Below, one piece after another: positions 23,701-32,831 of a DNA stretch of 64,000 bases. A model generated the notes under the pieces. That model was given only the letters and a program-made list of their open reading frames with translations. It was not told the DNA's origin and did no database searches. The DNA comes from Pelobates cultripes (taxonomy: Eukaryota; Chordata; Amphibia; Anura; Pelobatidae), in the NCBI GenBank assembly GCA_933207985.1, contig OW240920.1, positions 128,269,937-128,333,936 on the forward strand, given 5' to 3'. Every line of letters begins with the position of its first letter. The stretch's first letter is position 1. A program made the translations under genes and the position numbers.

Positions 23701-24635
23701 GGCAGAGAATTTTAATGCAAGCACACAATTTCATGTAATGGGAAGATCTGCACTAGATTTATGTGTCTATAATTATTTTGTGACTTTAGCCTTAGACTTG
23801 TTAGGAGCGTTGATATCATAACCAAAAACCATGTTATGTAACTTCCAATGTTCTTATGTGCCCTTACTGGCATGCTCCCACCCAAATGAAATTTTTTTAA
23901 TAAGAAATAAAGGAACACTTACCTATTTAAGCTTAAACCTGCTCTGGTGATGTCACTTCTCACTGCAGGGGGAAAGATGTCAGGGAGGATGGGTTAAGGA
24001 GATGATTTGGGCAGTACAGAGGGCCACCACTGGCCTCCATGCCACCATTGGTTATCTGTTGTCGGCATATACCATGACAACTTAAAATCACTAAATTGGT
24101 TGTGGTGCTTTGAGTATCAATCTAATAAGAATGACTTTGAATGCCATCTTTGCAAGCAGATATACACATCCTAATTAGGGGTTGTTTACAATCTTGTCGC
24201 AACTTTATAACAACCAGCTGCTACTCATTACCGTGCCGGTCACTACCATTAGTAAATAGCAGCTGTTTATCAACTGCATAATTTTAACAGGATATATTGT
24301 CACATACCTTCATTTAAAAAAAAAAAAACAAATTCAACAGAAAGTCAATCTAACTCATAGATCTTTCACATTGTGTTTTCACAGGAGATTCTCTTACGCT
24401 TCACCACAATATGAAGTTCACCACCAAAGACCAAGATAATGATATTTATTCATTAAATTGTGCTGACTTGTTCAAGGGAGGCTGGTGGTATGTACAATGT
24501 CACCATTCAAATCTGAATGGTCTGTATTTATCAGGACAGCACAGAACCGAAGCAGTTGGCATTAACTGGTATCACGGCAGGGGACAGAATTACTCCTACA
24601 AGTTCTCCGAAATGAAGATTCGACCCGTGGAATAA
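8717..24635 (+). CDS. fcn: Ficolin gene B, six exons spanning the locus
   Basis: Six exons (8717-8786, 10278-10391, 14717-14844, 17910-18039, 18578-18712, 24385-24635) have GT/AG boundaries and compatible phases (1,1,0,1,1). They sum to 828 nt, or 275 residues plus stop. The product has a signal peptide (about 1-18), N-terminal cysteines at 22 and 42, seven Gly-X-Y triplets (41-61), and a fibrinogen-like domain (about 62-275) with cysteines 66/94 and 218/231 and the calcium motif DQDND (208-212). An NYS sequon lies near the C-terminus. Ficolins are secreted oligomeric lectins that bind acetylated carbohydrates and recruit MASP proteases to start the lectin complement pathway. The exon layout matches mammalian ficolins except that the separate collagen exons between exons 2 and 3 are not found. 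Introns hold hAT, Penelope-derived and LTR insertions. Gene A is its upstream tandem paralogue. Tachylectin- or tenascin-like alternatives are unlikely because of the ficolin-specific N-terminus ([12 protein letters not shown]). Confidence 0.92.
8865..9030. mobile_element. MITE of the TTATTTACTAAA family in intron 1
   Basis: GGGATTTACTCACTAAGTG, then CCCAAATTTAGGTCGGAATG, and a right end AATTCACTCCAATTTGGGAT...AGTGAATAAAACCC give a diverged inverted-repeat element. The rest of intron 1 (9031-10277) is AT-rich and unassigned. Confidence 0.5.
10278..10391 (+). CDS. fcn: Gene B exon 2: N-terminal segment and collagen-like start
   Basis: It opens after a TTTCTTTCTTTCTCAG acceptor. It encodes residues 24-61, including [12 protein letters not shown], a ficolin hallmark, and then Gly-X-Y triplets ([21 protein letters not shown]). 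It ends ACAG|GTGAAT in phase 1. Its length of 114 nt keeps the frame. Confidence 0.92.
10392..12050. other. Intron 2, first part: unassigned
   Basis: I searched this stretch for extra collagen exons (AG acceptor, phase 1, Gly-X-Y codons, GT donor) and found none. The 11045-11400 segment (repeated TCCCTATTT and TGTCCCTTTTT motifs) looks repetitive but could not be assigned. Confidence 0.45.
12269..13098. mobile_element. Nested Penelope-like insert with inverted arms
   Basis: The target GCTGATGGAGCTGT is duplicated (14 bp) at 12255-12268 and 13099-13112. The insert carries arms of about 130 bp in inverted orientation (12376-12503 and 12964-13096; the right arm contains ATTAGGCGCGGTATACACCT) and an internal AGGCGAAACGCGTT motif typical of frog Penelope elements. 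No coding sequence remains. Confidence 0.7.
13430..14345. repeat. Minisatellite in inverted blocks (GTGTCCCCATGTCTCCCA)
   Basis: Units of about 12-24 bp built from GTGTCCCCATGTCTCCCA occupy 13620-14250. The same motif is in reverse orientation at 13430-13620 and 14255-14345. Long reading frames on both strands are by-products of the low-complexity repeat. Confidence 0.9.
14717..14844 (+). CDS. fcn: Gene B exon 3: start of the fibrinogen-like domain
   Basis: It opens after a CTCTCTCTCTCAG acceptor and encodes residues 62-104: NCKELLDQG, then a WYTIYPDG segment, then [12 protein letters not shown]. Cysteines 66 and 94 form the first fibrinogen-domain pair in known ficolins. It ends GGATA|GTAGGT in phase 0. 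Confidence 0.93.
14845..15387. other. Intron 3, first part: unassigned
   Basis: Ordinary AT-rich intron sequence with a short TTTATTTATTTA run. I see nothing that can be named. Confidence 0.4.
15527..17795. mobile_element. Non-autonomous hAT element with 8-bp target duplication
   Basis: The termini CAGGGCCGGACTGG and the reverse complement of the right end (TAGGCCCGGACTGG) form the inverted repeat. The target duplication CTTTAGTA is perfect (15519-15526 and 17796-17803). The target was itself a MITE of the TTATTTACTAAA family, whose halves are at 15388-15526 and 17804-17820. No transposase was found. The interior is mostly a TG minisatellite and a GC-rich right end. Confidence 0.9.
15840..17320. 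repeat. TG-rich minisatellite inside a hAT element
   Basis: Repeated GTTAGTGCAGTGTGTGTTTG-type units of variable length fill most of the host hAT element. They leave only cysteine/valine-rich spurious reading frames. Confidence 0.92.
17910..18039 (+). CDS. fcn: Gene B exon 4: fibrinogen-like domain
   Basis: It opens after AACGTAG and encodes residues 105-147: [16 protein letters not shown], then [17 protein letters not shown], both strongly conserved in fibrinogen-related proteins. It ends GCAG|GTAATG in phase 1. The exon lies only 114 bp beyond the hAT element at 15527-17795. Confidence 0.95.
18578..18712 (+). CDS. fcn: Gene B exon 5: fibrinogen-like domain
   Basis: It opens after TTTTTCCAAAAG. 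It encodes residues 148-192: [12 protein letters not shown], then AKYDSFQV, then [14 protein letters not shown]. It ends GCAG|GTAAGG. A hAT-type MITE begins 14 bp into the following intron. Confidence 0.95.
18727..18863. mobile_element. Palindromic hAT-type MITE next to the exon 5 donor
   Basis: A 137-bp foldback has termini CAGGCTTCCCCAAACTCCAG and its near-complement ending GGGAAGCCTG. The arms include CAACTCCCATGATTCT. A perfect 8-bp duplication AATTACAC flanks it (18719-18726 and 18864-18871). It starts at intron position +15, just past the GTAAGG donor of exon 5. Confidence 0.92.
19262..19530 (+). repeat. Gene B intron 5 segment homologous to the gene A intron
   Basis: Counterpart of 3130-3385. 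The hAT at 19538 begins immediately after it, so that insertion is specific to gene B relative to the visible part of gene A. Confidence 0.85.
19660..20790. repeat. Foldback minisatellite arms (GGGGGCCCTAAAT / GAGCGGTGGGTG)
   Basis: Units of about 65-70 bp (GAGCGGTGGGTGGGGGCCCT ... GGGGGGACCTAATGTCC) run one way at 19660-20110. They recur reverse-complemented at 20515-20790. CCCTCTCCCCCTATGTCACC against GGTGACACAGGGGGAGAGGG marks the inner arms. Confidence 0.88.
20776..21692 (+). mobile_element. Solo LTR nested in a hAT element
   Basis: The 917-bp unit starts TGGCTC and ends CTTAACA, with the 6-bp repeat ATTTCC immediately on both sides (20770-20775 and 21693-21698). Internal LTR signals are a CATAAAAG promoter-like box near 21470 and AATAAA near 21493. 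No internal retroviral coding region is present, so it is a recombined solo copy. Confidence 0.72.
21944..23060. other. Intron 5, middle: unassigned AT-rich sequence
   Basis: No exon-like or transposon-protein signal was found. It has no counterpart in the visible intron of gene A. Confidence 0.4.
23072..23209. mobile_element. Palindromic hAT-type MITE
   Basis: The termini CAGGGGCACCCAAAAAATAG and GGTACCCCTG sit on arms containing AGATCCCCA / TGGGGATCT. Flanks ATATAAAT (23064-23071) and GTATAAAT (23210-23217) match at 7 of 8 positions. Confidence 0.8.
23597..24120. mobile_element. Decayed TTAA-target MITE fragment
   Basis: It starts TTAAATGGACACTATAGGCA, a terminus type common in frog TTAA-target (Kolobok/T2-like) MITEs. 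The right end near 24095-24115 (GGTTGTGGTGCTTTGAGTAT) is a decayed counterpart. No coding region. Confidence 0.5.
24175..24384 (+). repeat. Gene B intron 5 end, homologous to gene A intron
   Basis: Aligned with 3515-3708: CAACCAGCTGCTACTCATTA, the AGCAGCTGTTTAT segment, CAGGATATATTGTCA, and CAGAAAGTCAATCTAACTCA before the acceptor. Confidence 0.88.
24385..24635 (+). CDS. fcn: Gene B exon 6: fibrinogen-like domain C-terminus and stop
   Basis: It opens after TGTTTTCACAG in phase 1. It encodes residues 193-275 with the calcium motif DQDND (208-212), cysteines 218 and 231, the GGWWY segment, SNLNG, and the C-terminus RPVE. The TAA stop at 24633-24635 overlaps an AATAAA (24632-24637). Confidence 0.95.
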
Positions 24636-24822
24636 AGAGAGAATGTTATCATCGTTAATAAACTAGAAAACAAAACGTACACAGTTATAGGAAGTGAATA
24701 GGTGGTGAACAAACACAATCACATTATCTGGTAGGATGAGAGAAAACATATGGCCAAACTCTACATAGATGACCGGTGGGGTTACACTCCCAAGGAGGAG
24801 TTACTATACGCGGCTGATGTCT
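24636..24822 (+). repeat. Gene B 3' flank homologous to gene A flank
   Basis: Counterpart of 3960-4130, with a small insertion near 24650 that brings in a second AATAAA. Homology stops at GATGTCTTT, where LINE poly(T) begins. Confidence 0.85.
24657..24662 (+). promoter_or_regulatory. Candidate polyadenylation signal of gene B
   Basis: AATAAA lies 22 bp after the stop codon. A second AATAAA overlaps the stop itself (24632-24637). Gene A has only the overlapping one. Use of either signal is inferred. Confidence 0.5.
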
Positions 24823-25620
24823 TTTTTTTATTTTATTTACATATAATTTATCTGTTTTATCATTGTTCATCATAAAAAAACTTTACATAGAAAGGCGACA
24901 ATTATCCTTCTATTTCATCATATTTTTAATACATGTGACATATATTATATTTGACAGTACACACAACATATAAACAGAAAAACAAAAGTTTTGTGAGTTT
25001 GTGAGTTACTTTTTATTTTATTCCGAGTCAGGATATTCCTTTATGACAGAATCTGATCCTTTGATGTAGGTATATAGATTTAATCTATATCAATCTATAG
25101 AGAGCCTATCAAGAATCTTAATCCATTTGTCCTAAGTTTCATATCTATACGTACTAATGCAAAATTGTGAGACAATGCCTCTTTCCATTTTGCATTGGGT
25201 TATGATAGCCTCCTTAACTTGCTGCCAAGTATCTCAGTATTGTTGTCTTTTTCCAATTTCTGGCAATAGATGTTTTAAAAGCCATCATTGTATGGATCAA
25301 AAGATATTTCTTCTCTTTTGAGGTAATTTTAGATGTAACAATATTGTTTCAGGTGTCCAGTAATATGTAATACCCAACAACCTATTGATTTCTAATAAAA
25401 TTCGATCCCAGGCTCTCCTATTCGGTGTGCAATTCCAGCATATATGTATTTCATCTGCTCCTTCTGCTCCACACCTCCAACATTTCTGAGTGTCCGAGTT
25501 AGAGAATTTACATAATTTAGCAGGAGTCAAATACCACCTATTCACCAATTTAGAGTGGGCTTCCATTACATTTAACCAATGGGTTGAGGAGTAGACTGAT
25601 TGAAGGGCTGCATTCCACTC
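24823..25620 (-). pseudogene. 5'-truncated L1-type LINE, ORF2 C-terminus
   Basis: The minus-strand frame 25566-25297 gives KLVNRWYLTPAKL and the zinc-knuckle-like CWRCGAEGADEIHICWNC, typical of the ORF2 C-terminus in L1/Tx1-type LINEs. The T-run at 24823 is the poly(A) tail. It inserted directly downstream of ficolin gene B. The reverse transcriptase and endonuclease are missing (5' truncation, or separation by the next LINE). Confidence 0.8.
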
Positions 25621-27656
25621 TTTTTTTTTTTATTCTTTTTTTTTGTTGTGCAGGTGTTTACAACAGCGTATTGCAAGATTAAGACAAGTCAGACAGTGGC
25701 ATGAAAATTTGCACATTTTTCTAATTTTTATCTAGCTTAACTAATAGGTTATATTGCCAGAGTAAAATCAATTGAAACAGGTAAAAAGTGTGAAAAAAAA
25801 CAATTAATGCTTAACATGCTAGATTATCTATGTTAGTGTTGGTATAGTGTACTATCGAGCGTATGTGCTTCAGGGTTATGGTATGTGTGAAGCTTGTTTG
25901 TTATAGGCTGAGAGGTCTTGTCCTGCTTGGCTGTCCCCTGGCATATGTGTTAGCATGTTGTGTGAGGTTAAGGTAGGTAACGCCATTGGGACTGCTCAGT
26001 GACAACCTCTGGTGAAGCACTTACATGTATAGTTGCATATAGCAAGAGGGTAATTGATAGAATAGATAGCTGGTCACAGGCGAAACATGCTGAGTGAAGC
26101 TGCTAACAAATATACGAGTAAAGATGAGTTATATTGGTCACAGTTTAGTATAGACATATGCTGCGAAGTGAGTGTCTGGGCTGTAGGTGGTTGCCAGTGG
26201 TAACAATGTCCCTTATGGTGCAGACTGTAGAGGCTGGAGCCCAACACTGCGTGCTTTTCAAGTCGACTCTGTCAGCCTATGCCCACTGGGTGTACAGATC
26301 TGTCCGGCATGGGGGTGACCTGTCTGAGGGCGGCATGTTCGCTTGGCGAGGTGATGGTGAAGTTGCTTGTGGGCATCGCTTGGAGTTTACTGATTTTTCT
26401 CAAAATCGGGGCCATGCCGGTGTTCAGTTGGTTACGCGCTGGGTTCCTCTCAGAGTATTCTCCGCGCTGCAGCAGTATTCCCTCTCCCGGCTGGTTAGGA
26501 CTGGGGTGCTGTAGTGTGCGCCAGGGTTTCCGTCTTGGACTCCACGTTGCTGCATGGGGATTCCCCCTGTGTTGCTGCCTGGTACTGATTTGCCTGCGCC
26601 TTGTGCAAGGGTGACCCGGCGGCAGTCGGGGCTTTTGCGCCTTCCGTGGTGTCGATTGGGTGTCCTGTTGTTGGGCTGCTGGCCGGCTATTTGGTCGTGA
26701 GTTCTGCCTGGTAAGGTCATCACTGTGAGGTGGGGCAGGCTAAAGTCTGCTTTAATCCCTCTATAATAATAATAATAAATTTTCATATATTGCATATTTC
26801 TATTTGCTTTAAAAATAAAGATGTCATTAATTTTATTTTCAGGAATGTTTATTTGATTTGATAAAGCTCTCGCAGGAAATGATATATTTAATTTGTTACA
26901 TGCGTGAAGTTCAATATATAGATCTGATAGCGATTTTTCCCTAGTCGATTTTACTGTGCTTCTAGACTGATTCTTCTATTTGATTGCTTTAGGATGACCG
27001 CATATTGTCGCCTTCGCAGAGGCATAGTCATGTTGCGTAAGGTAAAACAGAACTTTAGGTAACATAGCAATTCTGAACTGGGTAGCAATTTGGCTTCAGT
27101 AACAATCTATTTGAAGCATCGTGCCCATGCAGGGGCCGTCTCAGGATTGCGAGGTTTACTCATCAAAACTCTTGCAAGCGTGGTCTGTGTAGGAGTTGTA
27201 TTCGTGAGGTCTTAGTGAGCCTTGTGGCCTGTGTTTTCAAGGTGGTGCTTGGTGTGGGATGGTGTGCATCTTGTGTTTTTTAGGTAGTTCAGGTTTTTCT
27301 ACTTGGCCGTCTGGTGTGTATGGGTGGCCTCTGTTGTTTGGTAGAGTCGCGTGTTGGGTTGTTTGTGTCGTCAGCTTAGAAGTGCGCTAATGTGTGCTTG
27401 ACAAGCAGGTTTGTGTGTGTTAGTTCACGTGCCGACCTTAGTCGTCGCCTCTTTGTCCTATTTCGTGGCTGGAAGTAGGTGTGTGTCAGCAGGATCTGCT
27501 TCCCTAATCTACGGTCTGTCTCGGTCCATGTCAGGTATATTGGGTAGGGGAGGAGAAGAAAAAAAAAAGGGGGTAAAGGGGGTCGTTCTGTTGTACCTGC
27601 TTGTGCAGTATTCCCCAGGCCACCGCTAGGAATTTGTTGGATGAGATATGTCTCAG
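25621..27656 (-). mobile_element. LINE 3' region (untranslated)
   Basis: Two T-runs (25621-25632 and 25637-25645) look like a poly(A) tail on the minus strand. About 2 kb of GT-rich sequence without protein similarity leads up to the ORF2 end at 27657. I see no other gene here; the short open frames lack family features. Confidence 0.5.
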
Positions 27657-29625
27657 TCAGTAGAACCAGCGCTTCGTGTATTTCTCATTTGCGTGTACTG
27701 TGGTTGCTTTCAGATCTTCAAACTTCCTGGTGTCTTCCACCTCCTTCACCCATCTCTTGATTGAGGGGGTGCATGGTTGTCTCCAATAGATGGGGATGAT
27801 GGCTTTCACTGCGTTGAGAAGTCTAGGGATCACTGATCTTTTATATGCCGGCGTGGGTATCGTGGTGTGGTGTAGCAGGAAGGAGGGCAGGGAGTATGGT
27901 ACCGCCTCATCCGTCACTTCCTGAATTATTCGTCCGATCTTGTCCCAGAATGGGCGGACGAGGGTGCAGTCCCACCAGAGGTGAATGAAAGTTCCCCTTT
28001 CCCCTCCGCATCTCCAGCAGGTTGCTGGTATCGTGCTGTCCCGTGTGTTTAGGCCGGTCGGGGTTATGTACCATTTTGTGAACACTTTATAGGCGTTTTC
28101 CTTCAGTCTTGCTGATCCAGGCGTTTTCTGGACATGTGTGACGATTTTGTCTTAGTCCGCATCTGTGAGTGATCCTCCAGATCTTCCTCCCATCGTCTTA
28201 TGCACAGGGGTTCAAGGAGATAGCAATCGGTCGTCAGTGTGGTATAGATCAGGGATATCGCCCTTGGTAGCGCTGCGTCTTGTAGGCATAAGGTCTCAAA
28301 CTCTGCAGTTTCTGGTCAGGCATGGGCATTGGGGGATAGAAAGTGCATCATGGGAGATACGTTCTCTCGCTCCATTGTGTGTAAGAACATGTGGTGTTGT
28401 TCCGGGAACAGGGTGTGCATTGGGTGGAACGCGAACGGGGTTATGAGTACATCAGCCATCCGGAGTAGTTTGTTGCCGTTCATTGAGCATGGGAGGGGTC
28501 TCTGGTCTCCTGTGGGAAAATCCGGGTTCCCCCTCAAGGGAAGCAGGGGGCTGGAGTCCGTTGTGAGATAGTATCTGGGGCCGTTTTGGTGCCAGATATG
28601 GAGTGTGGCCTTCACAAATGGGTTAATGTGGTTATGTGTTTGCTTGCCTCTCTCGTGATCCAGAGCAATGCCGCAAAGTTACAGTTGGCGCTGTCTGCTT
28701 CCAGTTGTACCCAGAGTTTGTCCCGTGCATTCACCGACCAGCTGAGAATTCTTGTGAGGTATGTCGACAGGTAATACTTTCTGAAGTACGGAAGGGCCGC
28801 CTTTAAGTTTGGGCAGCATCAGTTGGGAGTGTGCTATTCGGGGGGATTTGCCATTCCATATGAATTTGCGGACCGCGGCTTGGATGGTAGTGAAGAAGTT
28901 TTTTGGTGCCTGAATCAGAACGGTTTGAAAAATGAAGAGGAGCTTAGGGAGAAGGGTCATCTTAACTGCGTTTCTATGGCCCAGCATCAAAGGTAGTATG
29001 AGTTCCAAGAGTGAAGTTCCTCCAGTGCAGTTTTGAGTAGTGGCGCAAAGCTGTGGGTATAGAGGTTCATTGGGTCCCGCGTGAGCCATATTCCTAGGTA
29101 TCGTAACCGGGAGAAGTTCCGGCAAGAAAGTCTTATAATATAAGAGTGGTAGACCATCCGGTCCTGGAGATTTTCCCGTCTTCGCTCTCTTGATGGCTAG
29201 CGCCAGTTCCTCTGGAGTGATGGATGCGTCCAGCGTTTCGCGGTCTGTGTCCGTTATCTGCGTTAGTCCGGACGCTGCCAGATATGTGCGTGTGGCCTCT
29301 CGCCTCTGTTGTGTCTCGGTATCTCATGTTTCCCGGTTTATATTGTAGAGGCCTTCGTAGTAATGGAGGAACGTAGTTCATATCTGGTCTGGCAGGCGGT
29401 GTACCCGTTGGGCCGCGTCTTTGATCTTGGGGATGTAGAGTTGGGTCCTGGGTTGTTTAAGCAGGTTCGCCAGGAGCCTCCTACATTTATTCCCATGTTC
29501 GTATATCGGTTAAGGTGTGTGGTAAGCTGGGCGTGTTTGAGGAGAAGGTCTTGGTACGTGGGTGCATCCTGCGTTTCTTTATGTTGATGTTCCAGGTGCG
29601 CTATCTCGTTGTTATCCATTATTTT
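27657..29625 (-). pseudogene. LINE (L1/Tx1-type) ORF2, internally deleted
   Basis: Reading the minus strand, a linker helix (29619-29340) leads to TGKSPGPDGLPLLYYKTF (about 29170). The frame then jumps directly to YLGIWLTRDP (about 29090), so the RT catalytic core with its YADD motif is deleted. The C-terminus (28085-27657) has CWRCGGERGTFIHLWWDC. Frameshifts occur throughout. The endonuclease domain is absent at the 5' side, where the foldback element at 29630 begins. Confidence 0.82.
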
Positions 29626-29629
29626 ACAT

Positions 29630-30281
29630 TAGGGCCCCCAACCGCCGCTCAGGAGTGGGGGACGGGGGGCAATAGGACCTTTTTTTTTTTTTTACAGTGA
29701 GCAGTCACAGGCTGCTCACTGTTTAATAGACATTCCCCTACTCACGGTATAGCGAGTAGGGGCATAATTTACTAATACTAAGTAATCTTTACTTAGCATT
29801 AGTAAATTTGTCTGAAAGACCAATCTAGGTCTTTCAGCCTTTTAGTAGATAGCTCCCTAATATCGTGGGAATTAGGGAGTTATCTACTTATTCATTCCTG
29901 TCATTACATTGACTGGCTAAGTAACTTACATTTTATATGAATGTATGTTACTTGATTGTTGTAAGTGTTGCAAATGCTTACAGCTGAATCCTGGCTATGT
30001 TTGTATACTTTTTATTTAAAATTTTATACAATGTAACATTCTTCTTCTTTCACTGGGTAAGTATATTAGTACAGCAATACTGTGCTTCAGAACTTCGGCA
30101 CTTCGGCACTTCGGCACTTTGGCACTTCGGAACTTCGACACTTCGGAAATTATGTAATTTCGGAACTTCAGGACCTCGGCAATTCGCCACTTTGTCAATT
30201 CGGACATTCGGAAGTACCCGAATGTTCGAATTGCCCGAAATTCGTCCAAATACATATTCGGACAGAAACGAATTGCACATG
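29630..30281 (-). mobile_element. Foldback element half ending CGAATTGCACATGTCTA
   Basis: This is the reverse complement of the left arm at 51416-51900: hairpin cassette, AAGTAACATACATTC region, then a run of CTTCGGCA/GGAACTTC units, ending AACGAATTGCACATGTCTA. A short piece of the G/C-rich minisatellite lies at its left edge. It sits between LINE ORF1 and ORF2 remnants, apparently replacing the ORF2 endonuclease. Confidence 0.7.
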
Positions 30282-30298
30282 TCTAATGGGTATACCCA

Positions 30299-31060
30299 GT
30301 GATAGGAAATCCCGGCAGTCTGGAGAGCCGCCGTTACTGGTCAGAGGGCCTTCCTTGCTTGCAGAGTATAGCGGGAGAGGTCCTGATATATCGATATCGT
30401 TTGGTTGTCCATGCGAATTGTGCCCATGCGGCGCATGCTGCGCAGGATATCCTCCTTCAGGGTAAAATTGGCCAGGCAGCAGATGTAGTCCCTGGGTTGT
30501 TCGCCCGGCACAGGAGGTGGGCGCAGTGCACGGTGGGCCCTGACCAGGCCTACTCTGGCGATCTGTTGGACTCCCAACGCCAGGCTAAAGATGAAGTGCA
30601 GGGTTTCTGGGATGTTTTCCGACAGGCCGCTTTCTTTCACTCCCCGGATCCGGAGATTCAGCCAGCGGCTCCTGTTGTCTGAATCATCCACCCAGGTGGT
30701 TAGTTGGGCCAGGTTTCACTCACAGCCTCTGATTGCTGAGTCTGCAGCGTCTATGTCTGCCCGGAGGGCCCTGGACTTGTCCTCTGTGATGGACAGTCTG
30801 GCGTCCATGTTTGCTACATCAGCCCTTACTTGTGCCACCTCTTCACGGATTACCCGGCTCAGGCGGTCAGAGAGGGCCTCGAGGTCGGCTTTTGTGAGCA
30901 GGGTCGGCAGGATGGCCCGCAGTTCCCCATCTAGTGCCCCTTGCGTTTCGTGCGGGGTGGAGAGGGCCCGTGAAAATCTTGCGGGAGTTGTGGACGGTGA
31001 GTCCGAGGCCTGACTTACTCCATCTCCGGGTGAGAGGCGTGGTCTCACAGCGTGGTGAGG
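30299..31060 (-). pseudogene. LINE ORF1 (L1-type RNA-binding protein) remnant
   Basis: The minus strand encodes a coiled-coil segment (31048-30716, with LLTKADLEALSDRLSRVI). It continues in a shifted frame with an RRM-like LNLRIRGVKE and a C-terminal domain with RAHRALRPPPVPGEQPRDYI and ISIYQDLS. These are typical of ORF1p from L1/Tx1 LINEs. It probably belonged with the ORF2 remnant at 27657-29625. Confidence 0.82.
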
Positions 31061-31268
31061 TAGGTGCGGATCAGCGTACCTGTCCCGGACCCCAATGGCC
31101 TTGGTGTGCAGGGGGAATCTGTTGGTCTTTTATTGCGCCCCATGATAAATCTGTGGTGCCGATGGTAAGCGTTGAGATGCTTTTGTCGCCGTAGCCACGA
31201 GGAGCTACCCGGTTATGCAGCCATCTTTCTTGGCTGCCGGGCACGCTCCCAGAGACAAATATTTGTAT

Positions 31269-32153
31269 ATAGTGATAAGTGGATGAGACAGCGCTAAACA
31301 ACTCAAGGCAGCAACCCTTAAAGGGGAATCCCTCTACATACCCTTAAAACAAGATAAGTAAAAGTAACAATAAAAAAGGCTGCGCCACATAAAATCAAAA
31401 TAAAAACAAGATAAAAACCAATAAAAGAGTCCAAATTATGAGTTCTTATGGATATTCTTATTGGGAGGCTGGTAGGATGGTTGATTCTTCAAATATAATG
31501 GTGGGTCCTCTTATATGAAAGAGAGAAAAAGACGGACAACCAATGGTGCAGTATATCAAGTCCAAATTGTGACGTATTGAGAGATAATAATGGAACACTC
31601 ACATTTACAAGAGCTTTTATCCAGCTCTGATATAAGGCGCACACAGCGATATGATCCCCGCTTAAGGGATATATGTGGTAGGATATCTCTCCGTCAGGGA
31701 TGATCAGTTCTCCGAAGGAAGAAGAGACAGCCAATAGTGCTCACTGTATAGTGGTGATGGTATAAATTGAATAAAAAACGTACTTACAAATAGAGAGCAG
31801 GCGAACTGCTCTATGATGACAGCGTAAGTGGATTGATCCCCACTTAAGGATTTCTTGGGGTACTGGAATCTTCCAATTTGTTGGTACAAACCAATAAGTG
31901 GTTGAAAATAATAATAAAATAATTCAGTAAAATAACTATAAAAATAAATATTAAAAAGCCAGGGTAAAAATAAAAGAAATGTGTATAAAAAGATAATTGG
32001 CACAAATAAATAACCAAATTAACTTTAATATTAAAACACAATTAAATATCACTAATGCGTTTCATCACAAAATACTTTATCAAATGGAATAACATTTTCT
32101 ACCTGGCAAATAGGGGTTATATAGGACACAGTAATTTGAATATGGGCGCCAAA
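31269..32153 (-). repeat. Penelope pseudo-LTR, left copy
   Basis: It runs from ATAGTGATAAGTGGATGAGA to the end TTTGAATATGGGCGCC, near-identical to 37731-38571. It has about 40 extra bp (around 31450-31490) and the sequence TAATGCGTTTCATCAC, where the right copy has TAACGCGTTTCGTCAC. Confidence 0.92.
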
Positions 32154-32831
32154 AATTGGTACAGCCAATCAAAGTGCTTAATTTGTAGGCAAACTTAAAC
32201 CTTTAAAATAAATACATTATTTTAAAATCTAATGAATACTGATCTATTTAAAATATGTTTAAAGTAAAAACGAAAGGGAGAAAGTGTTTAATTTTATTAA
32301 TAAAGTTGGTCACGTGATTTTCGGCACTTCCGCGAACCGGAAGTGCCGAACGGCATCATGGGAAATGTAGTATTGTGCTGAAAATGGTGGCCAGAATGCC
32401 GAATAGGAAGGGGATGGGTTTAGGTTATAAATGTGATTCGGCCATATTGGGAATGGAAATGGGGTGGAGTGGCAGCCATATTGTGGAGGGCAAATATTAA
32501 TAGGTAAAAATAGAGCAGTATTACACATAAGAAATATATAATAAAACACTGAATTATAAAAAACACAGAATAATAAAAATAACAATAAAATAATAATATA
32601 GATAGTAACTTTATAGGCAATAAAACCAATGAAAAGATAAAACAAAAGAAAACAATGAAACGTTAAAAAGTGACTGTAAAGCAATAAATAATAAAAACAC
32701 TGAGAATAGCAGAAAATAAGAACGATAAGATTAAAAATGGAGTAATAATAAAGAAGCTGAGAGCAAATAAAAAACAATAAGTGAATACAGTAGTAAGGAT
32801 AAAACTTAGTTAAAGGTATATACACAGAAAA
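32154..32831. other. Penelope 3' untranslated sequence
   Basis: AT-rich sequence between the GIY-YIG reading frame and the left pseudo-LTR. It includes an inverted pair CGGCACTTCCGCGAACCGGA...AAGTGCCGAA around 32320-32350. The long isoleucine/leucine/tyrosine-rich minus-strand frame at 32310-32825 is low complexity and not a gene. Confidence 0.5.

Noticed and set aside
26158..26614. Plus-strand frames of 111-118 residues
   Set aside because: They are antisense to the LINE 3' region and show no family motif. Overlapping frames on both strands suggest composition bias.
32310..32825. 171-residue minus-strand frame rich in Phe, Leu, Tyr and Ile
   Set aside because: AT-rich Penelope 3' sequence. 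The hydrophobic runs come from base composition and there is no family motif.
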